From: Hypomesus transpacificus
Lineage: Eukaryota > Chordata > Actinopteri > Osmeriformes > Osmeridae
Direction: 5' to 3'
DNA length: 64,000 nt
Assembly (NCBI RefSeq): GCF_021917145.1
Contig: NC_061063.1
Span: forward strand, 7,945,376 to 8,009,375
This document shows positions 1 through 11,500 of the stretch, piece after piece. Made by a program: the position numbers and the translations under genes. Position 1 is the stretch's first letter. Every line of letters begins with the position of its first letter. Under the pieces are notes generated by a model. It ran no database searches. It had not been told where the DNA came from and saw only the letters and a program-made list of their open reading frames with translations.

Positions 1-1130
1 GGATTAACACAGTTCTCATCAACACTGATCTGCCATGAAGAATTGGATTAATCAATCCAGACAGTACACTGATCTCCATATTGAAACCATCAGATTTTCT
101 TTATCATCATGTAATCCGTTGTACCATATTTTGTAAACAACATACATTTGTTGAGACACACCGAGCATATAAGATACATGCTTTCATCTTTTATGTAGCT
201 TTTCCCTTATGAGATCAAACAAACAGGCTATATACATTTCTTATATATATATATATATATATACACTTAACTTCTCATTATCTAGTTTAGTTTGGTTTCC
301 AGAATCCAAGTCACTGACGCTGCTTTGAATATGGTACCAGGTTATTCTCCTCCATAGTGTGTCATACAGATTCATTAAATGTATTGGGTAATTCTAGAAG
401 CAATTCGAAAGAAGTGCCAAAAATATCAAGGAGGTAAACAAGCTAGTTCCTGTACTAAATTGTTTTAGTTGGACAACCACTTGGACAAGAGCCCCACTGG
501 GCATTCACATGAAAAAAAGGAATATGATGAATGATTTGTGATTAATGGTTGAGATTGTCAAATAATCTTCTATTGAAATAAAGGGAAGCTCACAATACCC
601 CCTAGTGGACAATATAATGGCAGGTCACTATAAATGACTCTTCCTTCGATGTATGCTGTACCCCGACCCACTACAGTTCTCAAGTGCAGCCTGCAGTTAT
701 GCCTGCTGTGTGTTCATCTTTGGCTTTTCGCTGATTGGACTAAGTCACTGATTGGCTGGAGGTTGACTGGCCTCTTCAAGTATTCCTCAGTTGTTGATTA
801 CATTGAGGTCACATTGGTTGTAAACATAGGCAAGTCCCTGTTAGTATAGATACATTGCATGTTGTACTGGGCCAATGATTTGATGTCAAACACAATAACG
901 TGCAGAAAAGTGTATATTGCTGTTCAATAACAGGCCCAATTTGATATTAAAGTAGATCGCAATTAAATAAAATCAAGAAGTTACAAAAAGGCTAACTTTT
1001 CAAAACGAGTGGGCATTATTCTATTCAATGACGGCATTTCATTTTTGGATTATATTACATTTGGACGCTTTGAGTGGGAAATGTTCCAAGTGTCTTTGAC
1101 TTGTAGCTATTTAGATAGTTGCTTGCAGGG
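1..1130. other. 3' flank of fam221a, no gene seen
   Basis: This stretch lies downstream of the fam221a stop codon. It is AT-rich and holds a (TA)n microsatellite at about 242-262. Open frames here are short, lack splice context and resemble no known family. The fam221a 3' UTR should occupy the right part on the minus strand, but I saw no canonical AATAAA on that strand, so the transcript end is not placed. Confidence 0.6.
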
Positions 1131-3312
1131 TTATTTGGGAAGGCGCTTGATGGGTGAAGTGGCAGGTGGTTTAGTGGACAATGATGATGTGCTACCTCTT
1201 GTTGACGAGATCTTCTCTCTGGCAGCCAGTCTCTCCACCTTCAGCTGAAACAATGGATAATTACACTATTTATCTATGAATGATACTGCAGCTTTAGAAA
1301 TCACTCATGCCTTGTACATTTCAGATGCTATAAAAACACAATAGAACAGCAGTAAAATCTTTTCATGTAGAAACAGTTAAGAGTTTTGGCATGATTGTAA
1401 AGCCGTTGGCACACTATTCCTCTGCCGATTCCTGCATTTGACCAACCATAAGAGTACCGCCGTATGCCTATCTGAGCATAACTGAACAGCGGTCGATTGC
1501 TCTGCACTGCCCTCTAGTGCCACTGAACATTCCTCACCCTCTCCTGGTAGCGCCTCTCCAAGTACGCCATATCTTCCTCCTCCTTCATCCTCAAGTTCGA
1601 CAACGCCTGGGTCATTGACGACTCAGCTGTAAATATCAGAAAACAATCAATGTGTTGTCTTGATGCTAACTTGAGTTCCTTAAAGATGTTTTGTACAATA
1701 CCTCAAAGGGTATTGTTTATTCAGTTCACCATAGAGTGCCCCCAGCTAAATTGTAAGAAGAGAAGTGAAGGGCACCTTACAGCCCACTGTGTTCTGACCT
1801 GTAGGTCCAGAGGTTGGACCATAGGCCTTCTCAAACACATGCTGTAACGCCCCTGATGGCCCAGAGGTCAAGGTGTCGAGGGGAGGAGCACCTACACATA
1901 CAAACGCACAGATATTTAGAACTTTTCATTGGAATCCACATGGAAAACATCTGTGGAGATGTCTCACCTATACCGCTGTCATCGAGTCTCAGGTACCCCT
2001 CAGCCAAAGAGCTGAACCCAGTGAGTCCTCCCATTGCAGCATAAGGAACACACAGACCAACAGGGTGTCCCCGGGCCTCCCGTTCCTCTCTTGTCTCAAC
2101 CTGCAGGAGGAGAGTGATGCACTAGACAGTGATGCTCAATATCAGGTTTCTATCGGGTACTGCTGAATCCTTGGTCTAGTTCAGACTGAAACTTTGACCT
2201 GAATCTCACTTGAGTCTGGTGGTCTGAGCTGGGCTCACCACACCCACAGGTGAAGGGGCTCCGGAACCCAGTACAGGATGTACCTGAGGAACAGGAGACA
2301 AGAAGTTCCAAATGGAAGAAAAAAACACACATGGATGAGGGTTCTTCGGTACACCTCGCCACCTCTTATTGGGGATGTCAGCCAAACTCACATTTCCTAC
2401 ACAGGTGTTTGGAGGCTGCATTGTGATCGTGGGCAGAGTGTTTGCACCTGCAGCGGATAGGCTGCGACCCGTTCAGAGGAACGTACTCATAACTGGCACA
2501 TGGACATCCTGGGACCAGACATTGGAGAGCTAGAGGCCGCTCAGAAGGAACAACCTCAAAGTCTGTCTGGTGCTGCTTGTACCTGGAGAATTAAACACAA
2601 AACAGCTGTGACTATACTCAGGTATATACGCCATATTGAACCGAGCCGAGCACTTAATGTACACCAAAGTTCTGTTTTCTTCCTCTACGGGTAACAGTTA
2701 CAGCGTAGGCCTATTTTACAGAATAACTACTCAAAGTTTCCCATATTACAGCATAGTTGACTGTACTGTACCCATGTTTGCAGAAACATGCTGTCTCTGG
2801 GCCTATGAGCTTGCAGTCTTTACCCCATGGCACTCCAAAGCTCACATACAGCCTGTTCTTGAATCTCTGAGGGAGGACCTTCTTCTTGTATTCTTCATAT
2901 TCTTCTGGGGAAAATAGCCTGCCTCCATCGTACTCACCAACAATTCTTGGGAGAGAAACATAGAAATGGGATACGGCTACAGTAGTGCTTAATGTGTAAA
3001 GAAACGTTACCTACTGTAATGGTTAACTGACATAAAATAATTCCATAATGTTAGCTACAACAACGGATTACATCCAGGTGCTTACAAACTCTGAACCTGT
3101 CTATTGAGTTAGCAGTCTGGGTCGTGTTATCAGCGAGCTTTGGCTAGGCTACACTCCCTAGCTCGACTATTAGTTAACGCTAGTTATTTCTTTTTTTGAA
3201 ACGCTTAGGCTACTTTAACCCTGAAAACAGTCAACCCTTAGTCAAACCTTCTGTATTCCAGATAGTCATCTACTGCTGTTAAAGCAGTCTTATCGAGACA
3301 CAGTCTTTCCAT
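1131..3312 (-). CDS. fam221a: FAM221A-like Cys-rich protein, 8 coding exons
   Basis: Coding exons, read right to left: 3312-3248, 2945-2772, 2582-2392, 2283-2210, 2100-1968, 1891-1799, 1626-1538 and 1244-1131. All junctions are GT-AG, the phases agree throughout, and the product is 310 aa, close to the roughly 300 aa human protein. The start is the first ATG (MERL, as in mammals). Family-specific stretches are visible: FSPEEYEEYK near residue 40, a Cys/His-rich core at about 74-160 (CFCKH, CRCKH, CGCGEP), then MGGLTGFSSLAEGY followed by LRLDDSGIG in exon 5, and an ERRYQER helix near the C-terminus. The Cys/His pattern suggests metal binding, which is inference. The biological role is unknown to me. 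Its promoter faces ccdc126, so the two genes diverge. Identity is firm; exon 6 is the least conserved part. Confidence 0.93.
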
Positions 3313-4230
3313 AATGAAACCCTCGTATTAAATAGAAACTAAACAACTACTAGCTACTAGTAGTATCGAGTTAAAGCTACTCCTGCGGACCAGTGTTCAC
3401 GTTGCTAAGTGATGGGCCAGGAAACCTTGATGTGTATGCCTGATCTGTTGTAGGCTTCTATGTTCTCATCCCCCCACTCCTCTCTCCTCTTCACTGTGTA
3501 TGTGGGGAAAAAGTTTCGATAGGTAACAAATTGTTAATAAATAAAAATGCACAAAAATAATTGCAAGGTGTGATGTTCTCACACTCTTCTCAAAGTTTCT
3601 TACTCATCCTTATAAGACTTGAGCGTTTCATATGTGTGTGAATGTGTTTCACATGCGAGCATTTCTTATGTAGACTGTAAATGTTCAGTTGTATATGCGT
3701 GTGTGAACATTTCACATGTGAATGAGTTTCATGTGTCGATGCAAGCATTTAACGTATGTGGATTACTTGTATGAATGCGTGCATGAACATTTTACATTCA
3801 TGTGAATGGGTTTCGTGTCTATGCGAGGATTTTACATGTGGTGGATGTGAGTTTTCAGTAGTATGAATGTGTGTGAACGTTTCATATGTGAATGTGTATG
3901 TGTTTCATATGTGTTTGTGTAAGGACAGTCTGAATTATTTCCTAAATGGACCCTCTTAAGTATGCATTGCATTGCAAGGTCAGACTGGACAAAATACATT
4001 TCCCAGAAGCCGCGCAGTCCGAACGATGATGACGCAGTAGTATATACAGTAGACATCATTTACTATCGACTTCTGACAGTTCGCCACTGAGTTCTTGGGG
4101 AAGGCTGTTTTTCAAAAATATTCTGAGCAAAGAAAACGACAGACTGTGCTTTTTGTGAATGTCAACCTGACAAGTTATCATGCAATATAATTGCAGCTAC
4201 TTGTAACGTGAACTTGTTTTATAAGCAACA
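3313..4230. other. fam221a/ccdc126 intergenic region with degenerate tandem repeat
   Basis: This is the divergent spacer upstream of fam221a. Its middle (about 3625-3920) is a degenerate tandem repeat in which GTGTGAACATTTCACATGTG-like words recur every 80-90 bases. The part near 3313-3420 should hold the fam221a promoter. No TATA box was recognised and no coding exon was seen. Confidence 0.5.
3625..3920. repeat. Degenerate minisatellite, unit about 80-90 bp
   Basis: Diverged copies of a unit beginning TGTGTGAACAT start near 3700, 3780 and 3870. The GTTTCA...GCGAGCATTT part of the unit also appears at about 3640, 3722 and 3810. This gives about 3.5 copies, each with several substitutions and indels. 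The repeat lies upstream of both fam221a and ccdc126. Confidence 0.55.
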
Positions 4231-6166
4231 TCTGGCAGCGGGCTAGCACTAGCATGGTGGTGTGGTGATGGTGTTTATACACCACGACCCTCATCGGTTG
4301 AGCTTTCTAGTTTTTGCACGCTTACAGCTCCATCTTATTTGGAATGGGAAACCAGTCTGACATCTGAAACACCACGGACTCAAAGTAACAAAGGTACGTT
4401 TTATGGAGGGGTTTCCCTTTAATCCAAATATGTCAAACTTTTTCAGGTGAAAGACGCTTTTCAACGTTTGTATCACGAGAGCTATTAACAACCGTTAGCT
4501 GCTGTCTTGAAAACTTGTTAGCTAACGCTAGCTCGCTAGCTACGCTAGTTCCCGACTACCGCTGAGATAGATTCATGCTATGCTGCAAGCTAGGAACGTT
4601 AGCTAGTTGAGGTGTTCCAAGTTGTACATTTGTTATGACTATCGTTCACAAACAGGTCTCTTCTAGCTCTAGTGAGGTTGAATAGTTAACATGACCTCAA
4701 ACGTCTTGTTTTATCATTCCTGTGTTGTAAATGAGGGGTCAGGGTTTCAACGCAATCTGTCCATCTGTGTTTTAGCCAAAGCAACACTGGCCAGATTACA
4801 GAGTTGGATAAAGGTTTGACTGTGGTGTTTTCAATTCGTGACTAACAACTGTGTTGTGGAGATATGCTGCAGGGATATCCATGGATATCGCATCAATCTG
4901 CTATATACACCCTCTTCTTTTTTTTATTACACCAATTTGAGTCATGCTCGCACCACATATGTTGAGCTCATGCAGGTTTGTTGACAGTGGTGTTTTAGTG
5001 TGTGAGTCATTTCAATTCATGCTGCTGATTATTTATAATGCCCCTGAGTTGAACATATTGTTGGCACTCCAAAAGTCTTTTAGACATGCATGTGCTTCTT
5101 ACACTACCAGTTCAATTTGTAACATTGACATTGCTACTTTGGTTCTCAGACAACAAAATGACCCCCAAAAAAGCATTAAAAGAAAGCTGAACAACTGTTT
5201 GGAAGAAGAGACTATGTTGCAAGAGAGTGAGGCAACTGTTGAAAACTTTCAGGAAGCAACATTTGATCAACTGTTTTCACTCTTACACCACTCTTTTTCC
5301 CATCCAGTTGTTTGCCTGGTTTATTGTTCAGTAGGAGCAAAGTAGTGACAGGTCACAGTAAGTGTGTGTGTGCGTACAGAAGAGGTGGGGGTGCATCCGT
5401 CTGGATTTTGTTACTCTTCTTTACATAATTGATTTCCCTCAGTCATTGTCCCTTATTTGACCTCCATAAGATGTGCCCACACCCATAGGACTGCAGAGAA
5501 AGAACCCAATGACAGACTGACGAAAGCAATAATATATTCAGTGAGCCTCAGCATTGTACAGTTTTTATCTAGTCTAGATTGAATTGTATCATGTTATACG
5601 ATTAAGGCCCAGGTTCATGCTGGTACATGAACAACCTAGCCTATATTGTTCTGTGCTATTTAAATTGGTAGCTAATAGGGGTGTAACAATATATTACAAT
5701 ACAACATTTTAACAATATGTATAGTAAAGTTATGGTAATATTTTTACAATATGACGTCCATTTGATCCTATTGGTTGAGCTACCACCGCGCGACCTACTT
5801 TGCACCTGCGTCATGCATGCATGCATTCATTGTATTCACAGAAATCGCTTAATCGCAGAGTTAACTAAATTGTATGTACAACAAATACATTTTTTGAAAT
5901 TCTTTAATGTTTTGGAAATAAATCTGTGAATTGAATTTCAGTTTCATATTTTTCTTTATTTATATATTTTTAAAATATTGTGATAAATATTGTATCATAC
6001 ACCCTGTATCGTGAGATGTGTATTGTTACACCCCTGGTAGCTAATTGTGTGTCTGTGCTAAGCAGATAAAGCACTCTAAAAGTATTTGTTTCCTGAAGCC
6101 ATATTTGATGATTCTTTGACTTCAACTCATCTGTTTATATTATACTGTGTTTGTGTTTGTCTCCAG
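4231..6166 (+). other. Upstream region and probable 5' UTR intron of ccdc126
   Basis: No coding exon was recognised. A GT site follows AACAAAG near 4394, and a clear acceptor (TTGTCTCCAG) ends at 6166. A non-coding first exon near 4250-4394 joined to an exon starting at 6167 is therefore plausible but unproven. The interval holds a hAT-like MITE at 5676-6036. The 133-codon open frame at 4944-5345 has no family resemblance and is taken as chance. Confidence 0.4.
5676..6036. mobile_element. hAT-like MITE, 361 bp, with 8-bp target duplication
   Basis: The ends form terminal inverted repeats: TAGGGGTGTAACAATA on the left, and a right end whose reverse complement reads CAGGGGTGTAACAATA. The element is flanked on both sides by GTAGCTAA (5668-5675 and 6037-6044), the 8-bp target duplication typical of hAT transposons. 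The interior is AT-rich with no transposase frame, so it is a non-autonomous copy. The near-perfect ends suggest fairly recent insertion. Confidence 0.85.
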
Positions 6167-6509
6167 GTCTTATCTGACATCCTGAATAAAGGATGTTAGA
6201 TAAGGGATGTGTTCCTGTGGTTTGATGCCAGGCTTCCTGCTCCTTCAACTTCTCGTGCTCCAGCCCTTACCCCTTACCCCTTAACTCTGTGTGCCGTAAA
6301 GACGTTCCCAGTTCACAAGGCTTCTCAGAACAAGGTCCGAAGCCACCTCCAGGCCAATCCAACAGACTCCCAGCTTCCCGCCTCAGACCGACTCGCTGTC
6401 CACCTCTTTACATACAACCCTAGCAAGCTTGCTCACCTCCTGCCTGAAACTTGAGTCCTTCTCCCTTCTTTCCTCTCACTCCCAGACCTCCAGCCCCAGT
6501 CCCTGTACC

Positions 6510-7142
6510 ATGCTGGGTGCACTGCTGCGGAGGAACATGTCCCAGAAGCTGAGCATGCTATTGCTGGTGTTTGGGCTGGTGTGGGGACTAATGTTGTTGC
6601 GCTACACAGTGCAGCAACCACAGCACCAGAGCAGTGCCGAGCTTAGGCAGCAGATTCTTGAGCTAAGCCGACGCTACGTCAAAGTGCTCACCGAAGAGAA
6701 CCAGAATTCACCTGGTGGCCCACAGGGCACCTCTATGGCAGGATATGGTAAGGGTTCAATTTAGTTGCATTTACATTGTCACTTATTAGACACTCTTATC
6801 CAGAGCGACTTACAGTCGCTTTTCTATCTTAATTGTTTGTTCAGTCTTGGTAACTTCCCTCCCTACTTGTCTCTTTCTGTTTCTTGCTCACCTCTAGCTG
6901 ATCTGAAGAGGACCATTGCTGTGTTGCTGGATGATATTATGACACGGCTGGTTAAATTGGAGGGGAAGGTCGATCTGGTAGCAAACTCCTCCGCCACTAA
7001 CACCTCCCATCCTGCAGGGGGTGCCCTTTCCTCCGCTCCTGCTGCCTTACATAAAGCCACCAAACAGGGGACACCTGACAGTCACCTGGAAACACCACAG
7101 CTGCCTGCACATACACCTAATAGAGCCCACCAAGGGGTATAG
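6510..7142 (+). CDS. ccdc126: CCDC126-like Golgi/secretory type II protein
   Basis: Two coding exons, 6510-6747 and 6898-7142, encode 160 aa; the human protein is about 140 aa. The first ATG gives [14 protein letters not shown], matching the mammalian N-terminus, and no in-frame ATG precedes it in the exon. Residues 14-30 form a hydrophobic signal-anchor. Two helical, coiled-coil-like blocks follow: [16 protein letters not shown] (about 44-59) and [13 protein letters not shown] continuing to about residue 107. The C-terminus is Ser/Pro/Thr-rich, with N-glycosylation sequons NSS and NTS. As I recall, the family shares its N-terminal region with the stem of the N-acetylglucosaminyltransferase MGAT5; no catalytic domain is present. 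The intron contains a SINE-tail fragment. A likely poly(A) signal is at 7293. Confidence 0.93.
6764..6815 (+). repeat. SINE 3'-tail fragment in ccdc126 intron
   Basis: The fragment carries the fish SINE tail motif (CTCTTATCCAGAGCGACTTACAG) preceded by TTTACATT. It matches the tails of the three fuller SINEs at 46745, 50628 and 51174. The tRNA-like head is missing. Confidence 0.7.
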
Positions 7143-7292
7143 TGCAAGAGACTACCTGCTCTTCCCTAGTAAAGTAGTTTAGGTCTATTTTTTTATGAGG
7201 ACATTTCTGCACATTTTTATATTTTCCATCATTGACTCTTTAAGGCTTCTATTCTAGCTGAGTGCTTTGGAATCTATAACGTTTTGACAACA

Positions 7293-7298
7293 AATAAA
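7293..7298 (+). terminator. ccdc126 poly(A) signal
   Basis: A canonical AATAAA lies about 150 bases after the stop codon, in sequence with no competing signal nearby. Confidence 0.65.
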
Positions 7299-8543
7299 AT
7301 GGACAAACTGAAACTTCATCCAATGGGATTTACCTCTGACAAGACAGCCAACAACACAAGAGTGGGCCAATGAATTAGCAATACTGCTTTGCCATATAAA
7401 AATTCTGAACTAATTCATGCAGTCATGGTAGATTGGAAATTGTGTCATGTAGCCTTGGTTTTCTGCAGCTCCGGTGCTTACATAAGGGGACGCGCTTTCT
7501 TGATAATATATGTGAAGAGAGCAATTAAGCTGTAGACTTTAGATAGAGATAATCCAAAGAATGATATTTGCACTCTCTTTGAAAGCTTGACGAATCTTAT
7601 TTTTACCAAAAGATTATTTTAAGAGGACTAAATAACGTGTGGGGGGTGCTGTATGTCATTGTTATGGCTCAATTCTAGATTGATCTCTCATGACCTTACC
7701 TTGGGTTGAACTCTGTTGATCATCCTTGCAGATTCTGAGTTTGAATATGTCTTGAGTTGAACCCAATTGGTCACTTTCACATTTTCTGTAATGGTTTACA
7801 TCACAGATTGATTAGTAGGGTCCTAATATCCCTTGCCAAAATGTACATCATTATCACTTGAGTGTGGTAGTTAATCGTTTGTACTCGAGCCTACAGGTCA
7901 GCCATTACATCAAGAAACGTTGGTTGGTAGAAGGTTATTTCATATTTTAGACACACTGATTGATGCAATGTCAGGGAAGTGTATGAAAAGTCAGACTGAT
8001 TATATATACAGTACGTGGATATACATTGGAGAGGAACTTAGAAAGGCAATTGAAATGTAGCTAGTGATTTGTGATGACTATTGTGTGTCTCATATGGTCA
8101 TCCGACCCCACACCCACCAACAACAAAAAAATACAATCATTCTTATGACATACTGTGTCTCCTTTGGGCCCTGTACATCTAATACACTGGTCTATCGGAA
8201 CTTGTATTGTGCCTTGTCTAATGCTTTATTAACTGCTATGTGATTGATTCGATGCGACTTTATTCATATTTTTGGTATTTACCTGTACCTCTAACATGTT
8301 TTGGTTTAAGAGACAGAGCGTGGAATAACGTATCCGGTCGCAAGCATTCGCATATGACGTCAACAGAAATTCTGCAGCGACAACCTCTGCCTTGCTTCAT
8401 CCGCCATCTTGCCAGAACTACCGCACTTGTCTTGGCCAGCACAAAAGAAGGCAGAGAAACAGCTGCTGCCTGCCAGCAAATATCGTTACTTCAAAGAGCC
8501 GTTGCTATCGTGGTAGTCCTACGTACCAAAATCGTAATACAAA
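7299..8543 (+). other. ccdc126/tra2a spacer and tra2a promoter/5' UTR
   Basis: The left part is unremarkable AT-rich sequence. From about 8380 it becomes richer in purine and CpG words and runs into the tra2a start codon. The tra2a transcription start is expected at about 8300-8480, but no TATA box was recognised. The 103-codon open frame at 8240-8551 overlaps this 5' UTR and is considered spurious. Confidence 0.45.
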
Positions 8544-11500
8544 ATGAGTGACATTGAGGATGGAAACTTTGACGGACCAGTAAGTATTGATGGTGTTAGC
8601 TAATTTAGCTATCTAGCTAGCTAGCTAAATCGTCTTTCCATTTCTATTCTCCCGAGTCCTTGCTAACAAGAATTGTTAGCTTGTAGAGCTAGCTCGATTA
8701 GCTAGCCTATGTGTTGGAAGGTACTAAGGTAGCCTAGCCAGCTAGCACTAAAACATTTAGCACTTTATTGTAGCTAGCTCTAGCTGTCTGAGATTGGCCT
8801 GTCCAGCGTCGGTAACGTGTCCATATAAATATAATGTTTCAGATGGGTACATGGGTAGCTAGCTTGTTATTCGTTGACATTAATCAATTGTTAACGGGCG
8901 ACACAAACGTTTAAGTAGGCTACAATAGCACAGTACGTAGCTAGCCTACTACTACTACTACTAGGCTTCAGCTAACTACTAATGTAAATAAGGATAGCTG
9001 GTCATTCACAAGTGTTTGCCTATAAACGTTAGCTGGAGCTAATGAACTCAATTTGCAATTTGCTGAATCAAAACTACTTGGCGAAACCTAATCCATACGA
9101 GGGCCATTTTAAACGTTATTTATACCAGCCTGTTTGCCTGTACGTGGTACTATAATAGCGTTGCTCATGCGTCCACCTAGCTAAACAAAAGATTGATGGC
9201 TCCCTTTTAATTAACTTGAATTCCATAAAACGTATGCTACGTTTTATTCGATATCCTGTTATGTTATCTAAATGTTTCTTGAAACGTGGATCCAATTGGG
9301 ATTCGAATTAGCCAGCTGGTAATGTACGTCGTCTAACGTACATTTAGGCTAAAACGACACTAACTACTATTACCACCAAATGTTACTGTGACCTACTATT
9401 AGCTACATAAAGTCACATCACATTGAATGAACGATTGTATTAGTTTGGATCTCCCCATTTTATACTGCAAGGCCATTCTGGTAAATAGTAGAGAGTAGAC
9501 ATAGATGGTATTGATAGGTCAAAAAGTCCACTATCTTCTAGTTCTAACATGGGTAACGCGAGCCAGTGTAGTAGGGAAGCTATGTTTAATTTTCTTTAAA
9601 ACTGCTCCTCCTTTCCTGCTTCCAAAGCTCTGTCATGCTCTGAAACTATGTAACACACAGTGCAGCTTTATCCTGCTTTATACAAAGCCACAGTAGATAA
9701 ATGTTTCTCATTTGAGTAATTATAACTTTAAATCAGTAAGTTAGCCCTTTGTCAGTCAACCATTGTAATTGTTCACCTGTAGAAATAGTTAATTTCACAT
9801 TATATTTTTTTTAAACCCATGATCTTAATTATTTTGAATGTTCTTTTTTCATTAAGGTTATTGATCGTGAAGGATTTGAAGAGTTTTATCCAAGAATGTG
9901 GAAGAAACTATCCAAGATTAAAGAAGGCTAATGAAAACATTTACAGAGCAGAACATAGAAGTGGGAAGGGAGAAAAAGAACGGAAGATGGGTCAGATATA
10001 GAAGCACTTGCATTGTTATGGCTAAAAATCAGAACTGGTTTCAATTTGGGGAAGAGAGAAAAAAAAACCCGGAATCAGAAAATGAAAAACTGAAAAAAGA
10101 AGAACGAAGAACAGTAGAATTCCTGAGAGAAGGGAGTAGCGTTAACAGAATCTGGACGAATGAATGTATCCATAGGTTAAGTAAATGTACGGTTTATGTT
10201 CCAAACGTATCTTTATACTGCTATGCTCTCTGTCTCTGTATGTGCATGTTAACTGCAGCTTGTTTCCTTGGTGGCCCAGTTGGGGGACAGGAGAGACATG
10301 TTGAATAACACGGGGGTTCTGAATGTTAAGAACACCACCCTAGGCCATACATTAATATTATGTTCTCTATGTTTGCGCAATTTGAGCACTGACTCTTTCC
10401 TCCACAGTTTGAGCTGTTTTGATGAGGTGTTGTATGAGGATTTGTTTACATAAGTTGCGTTTGTGTTACCTGCAATATGTGTGTGTGTGTGCTTGTTATG
10501 AACTGTGTTGTGGTGTGAGAACCTCACTGACAAGCTTCTATGCTACTAGGATTCTCGCTCCCCATCCAAATCGGACCGTGGCAGTCCAGTTGGAGTCAAG
10601 TCTGAAAGCCCTTCCCACTCCCCCAGCCTATCCCGAGTTTCCAAACACTCAGAGTCTCGATCCCGTTCACGCTCAAAGTCCAGGTTCGCTGAACACATCA
10701 GTTGCCGTATCCAACCATACCCACCCACACACTAATTTATTGACATGTATCATTTTCTGCGTGCATTCATGGGCAACATCTCCACCGACTTCAGGTCTCC
10801 CTCTCGGAGGCACTCCAACCGCCGGTACAGCCGTTCCCCGTCTCGCTCCCCGTCGGACCAGAAGAAGTCCCACTCTCGCTCCTTCAGCCCGGAGTACCGT
10901 CGGAAAAAGAGCGAGAGCACCTCGCCCATGTCCAGCCGCCGCCGCAACACCGGCAGCAGAGTGAGTCTGGGTTTACATTTACATGACATTTATTCATTTA
11001 GCAGATGCTTTTATCCAAAGCGACTTCAAAGACAGAGCTTTACAAAAAGTGCATAGGTCAGTGATCATAAACAACGAGATGGCCCCAAACATTGCGGGTT
11101 TAGGAGTTCAAAAGCCACCCTGTAGAAAAACACTCACCATAGACGCTAATATAGATTATATGATAAGATTGCACGTTTTGAGAGACTCATGCACCACTTG
11201 TTTGTCATTGAATTCATGCATTGTAAACAATCACTCAATCACGGTCTGTAGGGCATGTCACATTCATGTATATAATGAGTTGGCACATTGGCACCAAATA
11301 CTGCCTGTGACAGTTTGAAGAACATTTAACTTTTTGTATCAATATCTGTACATTTTGGTCAAAGTAAATCTTGTTGCATATAAACAATAGGAACATGCAT
11401 ATCTTTCAAACGATAAGACTAGGTGTTTCCATACTTTTGACTGGCACTGTATCATGTATAGATCATTGAATGTAAGTCGATATAGTTTAATTTACAATTA

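Noticed and set aside
4944-5345. 133-codon frame upstream of ccdc126
   Set aside because: AT-rich, no domain, no splice context, and not in frame with any gene.
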